The notes under the pieces are model-generated. The model was not told the DNA's origin. It saw only the letters and a list, made by a program, of their open reading frames with translations, and did not search any database. DNA of 18,135 bases. Source: an uncultured Oscillospiraceae bacterium (GTDB taxonomy: Bacteria > Bacillota > Clostridia > Oscillospirales > Oscillospiraceae). How positions within the stretch are numbered: the first letter of the stretch is position 1; each line of letters starts with the position of its first letter. Shown in pieces: positions 7,963 to 13,124 of this stretch. The translations under genes and the position numbers were made by a program. Location of the stretch: NCBI GenBank assembly GCA_910588365.1, contig CAJUQS010000126.1:1-18135 (forward strand), read 5' to 3'.

Positions 7963-9074
7963 CAAACCACCTCCTGAGCAAACAAGCTCAACTGGTGTTT
8001 GAGGATTTTCCTATGGTCCTCCATGCGCCGGGCCTCTTTATATGCGTTATATTTCGCGCGGTACTCATAGCTCTTGCCAAAGATATTCCACGCCGCTTTG
8101 ACCACATTGGGCTCATAGGGTCGGATTTTTTCCAGGTCCTTCACTGCCTTGTAGGAGATTGGGCACCCGCAGCACCCAGTCCGGGTCAGACCGTAGACCT
8201 CGTATGCGTCTGAATACCGAATGTTGTAGTAGTCTTTGTACCACGCCTTGTCAGAGTCCGTAACGTAGTACAGCGGCCGGAGGCGGTACTGGCCGGAGCT
8301 AGTCTCTCCAAAGCACAGTGTGGTATTGTCCTTTCGGGGGACCGACCGCATACCGCCCTCCGCCCGGCGTTCGCCGGTGATAATCATGTCGTAAGTCTTC
8401 TGGATTTTGTGAGCGATTTGCTTTTTACAGTAGTCGCAGCATTTGGCGCTGATTTGGAAATCCGGTGGGTATTCACTAATAAAATCCAGCATATATTTGG
8501 ATGAATTGATGACAAGCTGGATATTCGGTCGAGGCTCCCCAGCGCTGTTGCAGCAGCAAAGGAAATTGATGACGCTTTCACATTTTGGATACCGATTCCG
8601 CAGCTCCTCCCGCTTTGTAGGCTTGTTCTCCGCATCGTTGTATTCATCTGCAATGGACAGTGGGATCCCCTTTTTCTGCCAATCGGACAATCCTCCGGAC
8701 ATGATTTTTGAGACGAACGGGATGCCGTATGTTCTGGCCGCTGTGACGATGTTGACCTTTGGACGAACCTCTTCAATCTCAACGCCATATTTTTTGGCTG
8801 TGGCTTTCACGTGGTCCCTCGTGGCCTTCATCTCCAGGCCGGTGTTAAAGAATACGTACTTGATAGGGGGCAGATTCAAGCCCGTCCGCGCTCGCTCGAT
8901 TACATCGATCATGATGTCGCTGTCCGCGCCGCCGGAATAGGAGCAGATTGCGTTCGGATGTTCCATCAGTCGCTTTTCAACGATACTGATGATTGCCTGA
9001 AATTTATGGGGCGGGTCGAAGTCAGTGTAGGACGGCCGGTCTGTGTAGACACGGCTCTTGTAGGTCTCCTTCAT
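7962..9074 (-). CDS. PAPS reductase / PP-loop family protein (370 aa)
   Basis: The protein belongs to the phosphoadenosine-phosphosulfate reductase (adenine-nucleotide alpha hydrolase) superfamily. Phages often carry members whose true reaction is unknown; relatives include DndC-type DNA sulfur-modification proteins. The PP-loop SYSGGADSD is at residues 45-53. Cys-rich motifs follow: LCCCNSAGE, KCCDYCKKQ and TGCCGCPIS, the last within the conserved GCCGCPISYKAVKDLE block. They could bind an Fe-S cluster or zinc. The ATG at 9074 overlaps the stop of the 3D-domain gene (ATGA); the open frame up to 9302 is a shadow. No dnd partner genes are seen in this window. Nucleotide binding is confident; the substrate is unknown. 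Confidence 0.85.
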   Translation of the reverse strand: MKETYKSRVYTDRPSYTDFDPPHKFQAIISIVEKRLMEHPNAICSYSGGADSDIMIDVIERARTGLNLPPIKYVFFNTGLEMKATRDHVKATAKKYGVEIEEVRPKVNIVTAARTYGIPFVSKIMSGGLSDWQKKGIPLSIADEYNDAENKPTKREELRNRYPKCESVINFLCCCNSAGEPRPNIQLVINSSKYMLDFISEYPPDFQISAKCCDYCKKQIAHKIQKTYDMIITGERRAEGGMRSVPRKDNTTLCFGETSSGQYRLRPLYYVTDSDKAWYKDYYNIRYSDAYEVYGLTRTGCCGCPISYKAVKDLEKIRPYEPNVVKAAWNIFGKSYEYRAKYNAYKEARRMEDHRKILKHQLSLFAQEVV

Positions 9075-9670
9075 GACACAACCCACACCTCCGCGCTCTG
9101 TACGCCGAACATCTCCGCCTGTGCGTGGTCTGTAACGCACACGTCCACGCGGTTCCCGGTGACGCCTGTGTCCGCCGCTAGGTACCGCTGGCCGTCTATG
9201 ACCACTGTGCTCCCCAGGGGGATGACCGACCGGTCCACGGCCACGATGCCGGGCCCTGCCGGGAGCCCGCTGGCCGTCACGCCGTCGGCCCACCGGCCGC
9301 AACAGTCCTCGCAGGGGCAGTAGGCGGTGATGGTAAACTCTCCCAGGTATGCCCAGGCCCCCAGGGCCTCATAGGCCGCCGCCTGCTCCTCCCGGGCCTG
9401 CTGGTCCCTGGACACCCGCGCGGCCAGCACCCCCAGCTCCTGGACGGCGTGGTCCCGTACCTGCTCCGCGTTCTGGAGATCCGTCTGGTACTGTGCCTCC
9501 CGGGCCGCCCACGCCTGGCGGTCCAATTTGTGCGCCCCGCATGTGCTGAGGTTCACCGCCAGGGACAGGCCGAACATCCCAAGCGCTGCCGTCTGCCATG
9601 TCGCCGTCTCATGCCGCAGCGGCCGGCGAGACTCCCGCCGCGCATGGGCAATGTCTTTTGTTGGTGTCAT
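9071..9670 (-). CDS. 3D-domain (MltA-fold) membrane-anchored protein (199 aa)
   Basis: The C-terminal 90 residues match the 3D domain, named for three conserved Asp and also found in MltA-like peptidoglycan enzymes and YabE/YorM-type proteins. The pieces seen are FTITAYCPC, then VAVDRSVIPLGS, AADTGVTG and RVDVCVTDH with the three Asp. A single hydrophobic segment (about 26-44) suggests membrane anchoring with the domain outside; a helical, possibly coiled part covers 45-105. The ATG at 9670 (GGGAG eight bases before, ATGA overlap with the gene upstream) is preferred over an in-frame TTG at 9694. A cell-wall role is inferred, though its place in an early operon is unusual for a lysis gene. Confidence 0.85.
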   Translation of the reverse strand: MTPTKDIAHARRESRRPLRHETATWQTAALGMFGLSLAVNLSTCGAHKLDRQAWAAREAQYQTDLQNAEQVRDHAVQELGVLAARVSRDQQAREEQAAAYEALGAWAYLGEFTITAYCPCEDCCGRWADGVTASGLPAGPGIVAVDRSVIPLGSTVVIDGQRYLAADTGVTGNRVDVCVTDHAQAEMFGVQSAEVWVVS

Positions 9671-10290
9671 AGTGTGTTCTCCCTCTGTTTCCAATATCCA
9701 GAAATCAGATTAGTGGGCTTTTCTTTTGCAGTTACAACCGCAAAAATCGGCCATTCTGATTTCTTGATATTAAGTCCTGCAAATACGCAGAAATCTTTGC
9801 CTGCCTCGATGCCACGGCCTGCCTTGATGCCACAGCCTGCCTTGATGCCACGGCCTGCCTCGATGCCCCAGCCTGCCTCGATGCCCTCGCCTGCCTGGAT
9901 GCCCTCGCCTGCCTCGATGCCCCGGCCCGCCTTGATGCCCCAGCCTGCCTTGATGCCCTCGCCTGCCTGGATGCCCTCGCCTGCCTCGATGCTCTCGCCA
10001 GAAAACAAAAACTTTACATTTGCTCCAGATTTCAGCTTAATATCCCCAGCAAAAATAATGCCGCGATTAGGAGCATCGATCTTTTCTTCATAAATGCGTA
10101 CATCGTTTGTTGCGCCGATGTGATTAAGAAGCCAGCTTCCAAAATCAAGACGACCTTCGTCTGCACAGCGATCAAGTATCGCCTGATACTCTCCCCCATC
10201 CGGGAATACACGCTGAAACTCCCGCTGCCCTTCTCTGCACGCGCCCAACTGCTTGAGATAGTCGAGCGTAATGAAAAACGTACCTTCCAT
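9667..10290 (-). CDS. hexapeptide-repeat protein (207 aa), left-handed beta-helix-like core
   Basis: The N-terminal 95 residues form a non-repeated domain starting MEGTFFITLDYLKQLGAC. Residues 99-164 are eleven tandem copies of the pattern I-(E/K/Q)-A-G-(E/W/R/C)-G. This fits the hexapeptide rule of left-handed parallel beta helices, but the absence of transferase features and the Ala-Gly pairs make a structural or binding role more likely. The C-terminus (FCVFAGLNIKKSEWPIFAVV) continues the beta character. The repeats have a second order: four-copy blocks (E-E, Q-E, K/E-W, K/E-R) recur. The ATG has GGAGG about ten bases upstream, and the stop overlaps the 3D gene start. Similar repeat proteins occur in phages; the function is not known. 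Confidence 0.75.
   Translation of the reverse strand: MEGTFFITLDYLKQLGACREGQREFQRVFPDGGEYQAILDRCADEGRLDFGSWLLNHIGATNDVRIYEEKIDAPNRGIIFAGDIKLKSGANVKFLFSGESIEAGEGIQAGEGIKAGWGIKAGRGIEAGEGIQAGEGIEAGWGIEAGRGIKAGCGIKAGRGIEAGKDFCVFAGLNIKKSEWPIFAVVTAKEKPTNLISGYWKQRENTL
9799..9996. repeat. eleven 18-bp tandem repeats inside the hexapeptide-repeat gene
   Basis: Reading the + strand, GCCTGCCT(C/T/G)GATGCC plus a variable last three bases repeats every 18 bases without a spacer, 11 times. Variation is concentrated in three positions per unit. Blocks of four units (72 bp) resemble each other, which suggests duplication of larger blocks as well as single units. Confidence 0.9.
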
Positions 10291-10356
10291 AAACCTCTTA
10301 CCTCCAAACTTCCCACAAAAGCATTGTCAGAAACGGAATTGCCAATGCCAAAATCC

Positions 10357-10390
10357 CTATTACTCTGCTGGGCCTCCAACAGAGTAATAG
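10357..10390. repeat. perfect 15-bp inverted repeat (hairpin) before the hexapeptide-repeat gene
   Basis: Arms 10357-10371 and 10376-10390 are complementary (one G-U pair in RNA) around a 4-base loop. On the operon strand it lies between the 33-residue ORF and the hexapeptide-repeat gene and is followed only by a weak ATTTT tract. It could be a processing or attenuation element, or a protein site. Confidence 0.6.
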
Positions 10391-10408
10391 CCTGTTCCTA
10401 AATGCTCA

Positions 10409-10510
10409 TTACTGCGTCTCCTTTACAATCCATACAGGGGCCTGCTGGACGCCAAACTCGACGGCCTCCTGGTGGGTAGCAACGGCAATATCTACCGTCT
10501 GTCCGGTCAC
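10409..10510 (-). CDS. 33-residue ORF resembling the last strand region of the 3D domain
   Basis: A GTG at 10510 overlaps the stop of the gene upstream (GTGA) and has GGAGG a few bases before it. The peptide begins VTGQTVDIAVATHQEA and ends PVWIVKETQ. It aligns without gaps to the last 29 residues of the 3D-domain protein encoded about 1.4 kb further along the same operon (VTGNRVDVCVTDHAQA to VWVVS) at roughly half identity, sharing VTG, VD, H, FGVQ and VW. It contains only the last of the three Asp regions, so it cannot be a complete 3D domain. It is either a translated small protein or a remnant of a duplicated 3D gene. Confidence 0.5.
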   Translation of the reverse strand: MTGQTVDIAVATHQEAVEFGVQQAPVWIVKETQ

Positions 10511-10764
10511 GGCCCCTCCATGATGCCGGGAAAGCATTCTTCCATAGCTCGGCGGGAGGCCGCCCGGCCCTCCGGGGTGCTGATTACCGGTTGGATGAAG
10601 CCATTCGTGTCATGGGGCTGGCGCTCCCGGACAGTGATTTCCGCTGTGAGGTCTTGCCTTTTCAGAGCGTGCTCCACCAGGATTCGTGCCAGCCTCTCGG
10701 CCAGGGAATCGCTCATAGGCACAATAACGGTGCATCCGGTGATCGGCTTTGCTGATCTTCCCAT
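10507..10764 (-). CDS. hypothetical phage protein, 85 aa
   Basis: The product is not recognised. It starts MGRSAKPITGCTVIVPMSD, has a helical, charged middle (about 19-35), a beta-like stretch (LTAEITVRERQ) and an acidic C-terminus. No membrane segment is visible. The ATG at 10764 has only a weak SD (AGG) and lies ten bases after the stop of the gene upstream, so translation probably depends on it. Its 3' end contains GGAGG, the ribosome site of the following 33-residue ORF. An open frame up to 10932 is a shadow of the gene upstream. Confidence 0.55.
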   Translation of the reverse strand: MGRSAKPITGCTVIVPMSDSLAERLARILVEHALKRQDLTAEITVRERQPHDTNGFIQPVISTPEGRAASRRAMEECFPGIMEGP

Positions 10765-10774
10765 CGCTATATAC

Positions 10775-10981
10775 CTACAGTCCCAGGAAGAAGTCTGCCG
10801 ACTCACGGACTGCCTCCGCCTGCTCCAGCAGCTCAGCGGCCCGCAGCTTGCCCTCGCGGATCTCCACCGTGGCAAGGGCAGCGGCATCGTACTCCAGCCG
10901 CCGTGCCAGCTCCTGCAGGCCCTCCGCCGCAACCGTCAGGTGGCGCTGGGGGATGCGATACTTGTTATCAGGTAATTTCAT
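10775..10981 (-). CDS. hypothetical phage protein, 68 aa, helical
   Basis: The small protein begins MKLPDNKYRIPQRHL and then is almost wholly predicted helix, with Ala, Leu, Glu and Arg in heptad-like spacing (about residues 17-65), suggesting a short coiled coil. The family is not recognised. The ATG at 10981 has GGAGG seven bases before it; the in-frame extension to 11110 runs through a terminator-like hairpin and is rejected. It is the first gene of the continuous leftward stretch after the rightward cassette. Immediately upstream on the other strand lies a promoter for a possible small RNA. Confidence 0.65.
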   Translation of the reverse strand: MKLPDNKYRIPQRHLTVAAEGLQELARRLEYDAAALATVEIREGKLRAAELLEQAEAVRESADFFLGL

Positions 10982-10993
10982 GGTATGTCCTCC

Positions 10994-11022
10994 TTGATTT
11001 TTGCCTCTGGACCAGCTATAAT
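10994..11022 (+). promoter_or_regulatory. sigma-A-like promoter for a short + strand transcript
   Basis: TTGATT (10994-10999), a 17-base spacer and a perfect TATAAT (11017-11022) are seen on the + strand. The -10 box sits between two arms of an 8-bp inverted repeat, GCCTCTGG (11003-11010) and CCAGAGGC (11028-11035), which would suit a regulator. Confidence 0.6.
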
Positions 11023-11035
11023 AGAGGCCAGAGGC
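11003..11035. repeat. operator-like inverted repeat around the -10 box
   Basis: The arms GCCTCTGG and CCAGAGGC are perfect complements 17 bases apart and enclose the TATAAT at 11017-11022. Centre-to-centre spacing is 25 bases, over two DNA turns. A repressor site is inferred. Confidence 0.45.
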
Positions 11036-11102
11036 TGATTTTTCGTATGTTTTGGTCTCGCTTGCCCCTGTGAGTGTTGGTAGCACCCGCAGGGGTGCTT
11101 TT
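11029..11102 (+). ncRNA. possible 70-75-nt small RNA or attenuator leader
   Basis: The promoter at 10994-11022 would start near 11029, and a terminator with a T4 tail ends near 11102. No ORF with a ribosome site lies between. An alternative stem, CCCCTG (11065-11070) with CAGGGG (11090-11095), excludes the terminator stem, as in terminator/antiterminator pairs. It may be a standalone RNA or a conditional leader of the SLATT-like gene at 11155. Confidence 0.4.
11082..11102 (+). terminator. factor-independent terminator of the short transcript
   Basis: The stem AGCACCC (11082-11088) pairs with GGGTGCT (11093-11099) across a 4-base loop and ends in four T. It is oriented on the + strand only, with no T-run on the minus strand. 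Confidence 0.6.
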
Positions 11103-11104
11103 AC

Positions 11105-11133
11105 TTGCATTCATCTGTGATCCATGATAGAAT
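11105..11133 (+). promoter_or_regulatory. promoter of the SLATT-like cassette
   Basis: TTGCAT (11105-11110), a 17-base spacer and TAGAAT (11128-11133) precede the SLATT-like ATG by 22 bases. It begins just after the terminator, so the cassette can be expressed independently of it. Confidence 0.5.
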
Positions 11134-11154
11134 TAGTTGTAAGGCGGTGGTTCG

Positions 11155-11691
11155 ATGAGGGAGCGCTACTTCCGTATGTACGAATCGATAGAATATAAAA
11201 GATGCTTTTACCGGAGACATTTTGATAGAGCCACCAGGCTGTACTATCAAATCTCCACAGCAGCGCTGGTTGCTTCAGTTGTTAGCGTACTTGTCTGGAG
11301 CATTTCAAAAACCATGCCTGCTTTATGGGCGATCGTCATCGCTTGTGCGCAATTTGTACAGGCATATAGCGTCAATCTTCCTTATGCAAAACAGATTGCG
11401 TCATTGAATTACCTGCTTCCAGAGCTAAATAAGCTCATCCTTCAGATAGATTACGGTTGGCTGTCACTTGACATCGTCGGCTATGATGACCAGGAACTTT
11501 TAAAGCAGATCGCAGAGCACGAGGCAAAATTTACAGCCTTAGAGGATCAGTTCACCAATGGGATTAAGTTCCCGGAGATCGAGTCGATTTTGAAGAAAGC
11601 TGAACAAGATACAGACGCATATTTTAAGGCTCGATATACATATGCGGACACCGAAAAGGAGGAACAGATAAATGCCGCCCCAGCCGAATAG
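11155..11691 (+). CDS. SLATT-like two-TM membrane protein (178 aa)
   Basis: The layout matches SLATT-type proteins, two-TM effectors linked to nucleotide-signalled and other bacterial conflict systems. A basic, aromatic N-terminal helix (1-30) leads to TM1 (about 33-50) and TM2 (about 55-74). Long amphipathic helices follow (80-160), ending near YFKARY. No SMODS, TIR or SLOG partner is seen. The ATG has a modest SD (AAGGCGG). It is read against the surrounding phage operon, with its own promoter (11105-11133) and terminator (11811-11835), and is AT-richer than its neighbours: a typical lysogenic-conversion cassette. Its stop lies inside the start of the Pro-rich microprotein gene. The SLATT call comes from topology and motif appearance, so it is moderate. 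Confidence 0.65.
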   Translation: MRERYFRMYESIEYKRCFYRRHFDRATRLYYQISTAALVASVVSVLVWSISKTMPALWAIVIACAQFVQAYSVNLPYAKQIASLNYLLPELNKLILQIDYGWLSLDIVGYDDQELLKQIAEHEAKFTALEDQFTNGIKFPEIESILKKAEQDTDAYFKARYTYADTEKEEQINAAPAE

Positions 11692-11797
11692 ACCAGCCAT
11701 ACCACAGCCGACTCAACCAAGACCCACTTATGACAGCGCTCCTGAGCCCCAGCGCCAACGTCCTGTACCTATTCCGCCGCCTAAAAAATCCAAATGA
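11672..11797 (+). CDS. 41-residue proline-rich microprotein, partner of the SLATT-like gene
   Basis: The ATG at 11672 has a near-perfect SD, AAGGAGG, about nine bases before it, inside the 3' end of the SLATT-like gene, and overlaps that gene by 20 bases in another frame. About a third of the 41 residues are Pro. The chain begins MPPQPNRPAIPQPTQ and ends PIPPPKKSK; it has no Cys, no Trp and a basic tail, and is probably disordered. The ribosome site, the overlap and the terminator 14 bases after the stop argue that it is real. A ligand or toxin/antidote-like partner of the membrane protein is speculation. Confidence 0.7.
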   Translation: MPPQPNRPAIPQPTQPRPTYDSAPEPQRQRPVPIPPPKKSK

Positions 11798-11810
11798 CTG
11801 CTCCCTTTTT

Positions 11811-11835
11811 GCCGTCACCTCCTGTGACGGCTTTT
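11811..11835 (+). terminator. terminator of the SLATT-like cassette
   Basis: GCCGTCAC (11811-11818) and GTGACGGC (11824-11831) form a perfect 8-bp stem with a 5-base loop, followed by four T. It closes the rightward cassette 14 bases after the microprotein stop. The minus-strand 57-residue gene ends within it. Confidence 0.8.
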
Positions 11836-11988
11836 CCACGCATCCCACCGCCACTCGTTTGATTTCTTCCATACGCAGCAGTCACAGATTGTGGGAGGCA
11901 TATTGCCGAGGGCCTTATGGATGGACATCCTCTGGAGCAGAACCCCCAGAGAAAATCCGATCATGCCGCTAATAACGCAGGATGCCAC
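11815..11988 (-). CDS. small membrane-associated protein, 57 aa (leftward)
   Basis: A GTG at 11988 has AAAGGAGGTG seven bases upstream, a near-ideal SD. The peptide starts VASCVISGMIGFSLGVLLQ, a probable single membrane segment, followed by PPTICDCC and a Trp- and Arg-rich C-terminus (WRWDAWKSRH). The family is not recognised. It is read with the phage operon and is convergent with the SLATT-like cassette, its stop lying in the left arm of that cassette's terminator. The CDCC cluster could bind metal. The strong ribosome site is the main evidence; codon evidence is limited by length. Confidence 0.55.
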   Translation of the reverse strand: MASCVISGMIGFSLGVLLQRMSIHKALGNMPPTICDCCVWKKSNEWRWDAWKSRHRR

Positions 11989-12008
11989 CTTGCTTTCACC
12001 TCCTTTTT

Positions 12009-12031
12009 GCCGCCCAACAGGGCGGCTTTTT
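12009..12031 (+). terminator. GC-rich terminator-like hairpin
   Basis: GCCGCCC (12009-12015) pairs with GGGCGGC (12020-12026) across AACA and is followed by five T on the + strand. No + gene ends just before it, so it may shield the next promoter (12128). On the minus strand it is a leader hairpin directly before the ribosome site of the 57-residue gene. Confidence 0.65.
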
Positions 12032-12104
12032 CACGCGCTGGGACGCACCGGCTCCGCCGGGGCCGAGGTCTGTCTCCTTCTCACATTCCCTTTTCAAAGC
12101 GTTC

Positions 12105-12123
12105 ACAGATTGTTTACATCTGT
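12105..12123. promoter_or_regulatory. operator-like palindrome upstream of the DUF2321-like gene
   Basis: ACAGAT (12105-12110) and ATCTGT (12118-12123) are inverted with a 7-base spacer, just upstream of the -35 region at 12128. A regulator site is possible; a 6-bp arm can also occur by chance. Confidence 0.3.
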
Positions 12124-12127
12124 TTTC

Positions 12128-12156
12128 TTTAATTCTATCTCAGTTTTCTGTATAAT
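12128..12156 (+). promoter_or_regulatory. promoter of the DUF2321-like gene
   Basis: A perfect TATAAT (12151-12156) lies 17 bases after TTTAAT (12128-12133), a weak -35. The surrounding DNA is AT-rich. The gene starts 59 bases downstream. Confidence 0.5.
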
Positions 12157-12214
12157 CGTAATGAATAGAGCAACTTGCACTTGCTCAAATACATACAGAA
12201 ACGGGGTTTGCCTT

Positions 12215-12685
12215 ATGATGGATTACTACGCCCATGTTTGCAAAAATGGGCACGCACTGGTTTCCGGAGACCGAATTGCTGGTCAAGAATACTGCGAGGT
12301 ATGCGGCGCAGAAATGCTGGACAAATGTCCGTCTTGCCAATCGGTGATAAAAGAGTGGCATTTCCCTCCTGGTGTACTGGCTCCGCCCCCTAAATACAAG
12401 CGTGCGGCGTATTGTAAGAAATGTGGGAAACCCTACCCATGGACCCTATCAGCAATCGAAGCTGCCGCAATGCTGATTGAGGAAGACGGGGAGTTAGATG
12501 CCGAACTTCAGGGGCGGGTTGTTGATACTTTGCCAGATATCATCACTGAAACGCCGAAAACGCAGGTTGCAGTAGCTCGTTTCAAGAAGGCGCTGGCAGC
12601 AGCAGGGAAATTTACAGCCGAAGGTTTGCGTCAGTTTGCCATCGACTTTGGCTGCGAGCTCGCCAAGAAGCAATTAGGTTTGTAA
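12215..12685 (+). CDS. DUF2321-like zinc-ribbon protein (156 aa)
   Basis: The start resembles DUF2321 proteins: HVCKNGHALVSGDR, then EYCEVCGAEMLDKCPSCQSVI and later YCKKCGKPYPWT. The Cys pairs (C-x2-C, repeated three times) look like zinc ribbons in residues 25-85. After a PGVLAPPPKYK linker the C-terminal half is helical and acidic, with no membrane segment. The frame is open back to 11891, but that region is terminator and promoter DNA, so the ATG at 12215 is chosen; its SD is weak. It is read against the phage operon from its own promoter and its last 12 bases overlap the leftward zinc-ribbon gene. The family's function is unknown. Confidence 0.75.
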   Translation: MMDYYAHVCKNGHALVSGDRIAGQEYCEVCGAEMLDKCPSCQSVIKEWHFPPGVLAPPPKYKRAAYCKKCGKPYPWTLSAIEAAAMLIEEDGELDAELQGRVVDTLPDIITETPKTQVAVARFKKALAAAGKFTAEGLRQFAIDFGCELAKKQLGL

Positions 12686-12871
12686 CCTCTGGCCCTTTCG
12701 CATTTTTCTGGCTTCCAGCACAAAGAGATTGTAACCGGGGCACTTGTCCTGCCCGCAGTTATATGGCTCTTTTTTTATTGGGCAATCGCAAACCTCCATC
12801 AACTTGCTCCCGCACTTCCGGCAGAAATTACCTTCCTCCCGATTTTCATACCCGCAGGTTTTGCAGATCAC
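12674..12871 (-). CDS. small zinc-ribbon protein (65 aa)
   Basis: The N-terminus MICKTCGYENREEGNFCRKCGSKL is a textbook zinc ribbon of two C-x2-C knuckles. Further Cys follow (EVCDCPIK, YNCGQDKC), giving a possible second site. The rest is short and basic. The start is GTG at 12871 with GGGGGTGA about six bases upstream. It follows the XRE gene by 17 bases and is probably co-transcribed from the promoter at 13151-13179, making it one of the first products of lytic transcription. It overlaps the 3' end of the DUF2321-like gene tail to tail. Which nucleic acid or protein it binds cannot be told. Confidence 0.75.
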   Translation of the reverse strand: MICKTCGYENREEGNFCRKCGSKLMEVCDCPIKKEPYNCGQDKCPGYNLFVLEARKMRKGQRLQT

Positions 12872-12888
12872 TCCGGCTCACCCCCTCT

Positions 12889-13104
12889 CTACACCGAATC
12901 CTGTGCCGCCGCAGTCTTGAAAAAATAGTCATACGGAACGCCCACGGCATCACAAAGCTCACCGTATTCATTTGCCGTGATTTTCGTTCTTCCAGTCGCG
13001 ATTGCGTTTGTCTTTTGCCGTGTCCAGCCACACTTCTCGGCGACAAATGACTGTTTTATCCCGTGGTCAATCAAATACTTCCTGATAGCCAATTCAATGC
13101 TCAA
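12889..13104 (-). CDS. small XRE-family DNA-binding protein (71 aa), Cro-like position
   Basis: The sequence SIELAIRKYLIDHGIKQSFVAEKCGWTRQKTNAI has the helix-turn-helix of XRE regulators (about residues 12-36). The TANEYGELCDAVGVPYDYFF end is also usual. The start is a TTG at 13104 with GGAGGG six bases upstream; the open frame beyond it runs through the operator. It is divergent from the CI-like repressor, as Cro is in lambdoid switches, and heads the leftward operon from the promoter at 13151-13179. A Cro-like role is inferred from position and size. Confidence 0.8.
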   Translation of the reverse strand: MSIELAIRKYLIDHGIKQSFVAEKCGWTRQKTNAIATGRTKITANEYGELCDAVGVPYDYFFKTAAAQDSV

Positions 13105-13124
13105 GGTGAACCCTCCTTTCTTTT

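Noticed and set aside
9074..9302. N-terminal extension of the PAPS-reductase gene to 9302
   Set aside because: The extension is a shadow of the 3D-domain coding DNA; the ATG at 9074 has ATGA overlap and starts a normal family N-terminus.
9799..9996. CRISPR-like array
   Set aside because: The 18-bp units are contiguous with no spacers and keep the reading frame of a protein.
12032..12127. 33-codon leftward ORF starting at a TTG upstream of the 57-residue gene
   Set aside because: It has no SD, runs through a hairpin and ends in low-complexity sequence; no support beyond an open frame.
11891..12214. N-terminal extension of the DUF2321-like protein
   Set aside because: It spans a terminator hairpin and the promoter at 12128-12156, so it cannot be part of the normal product.
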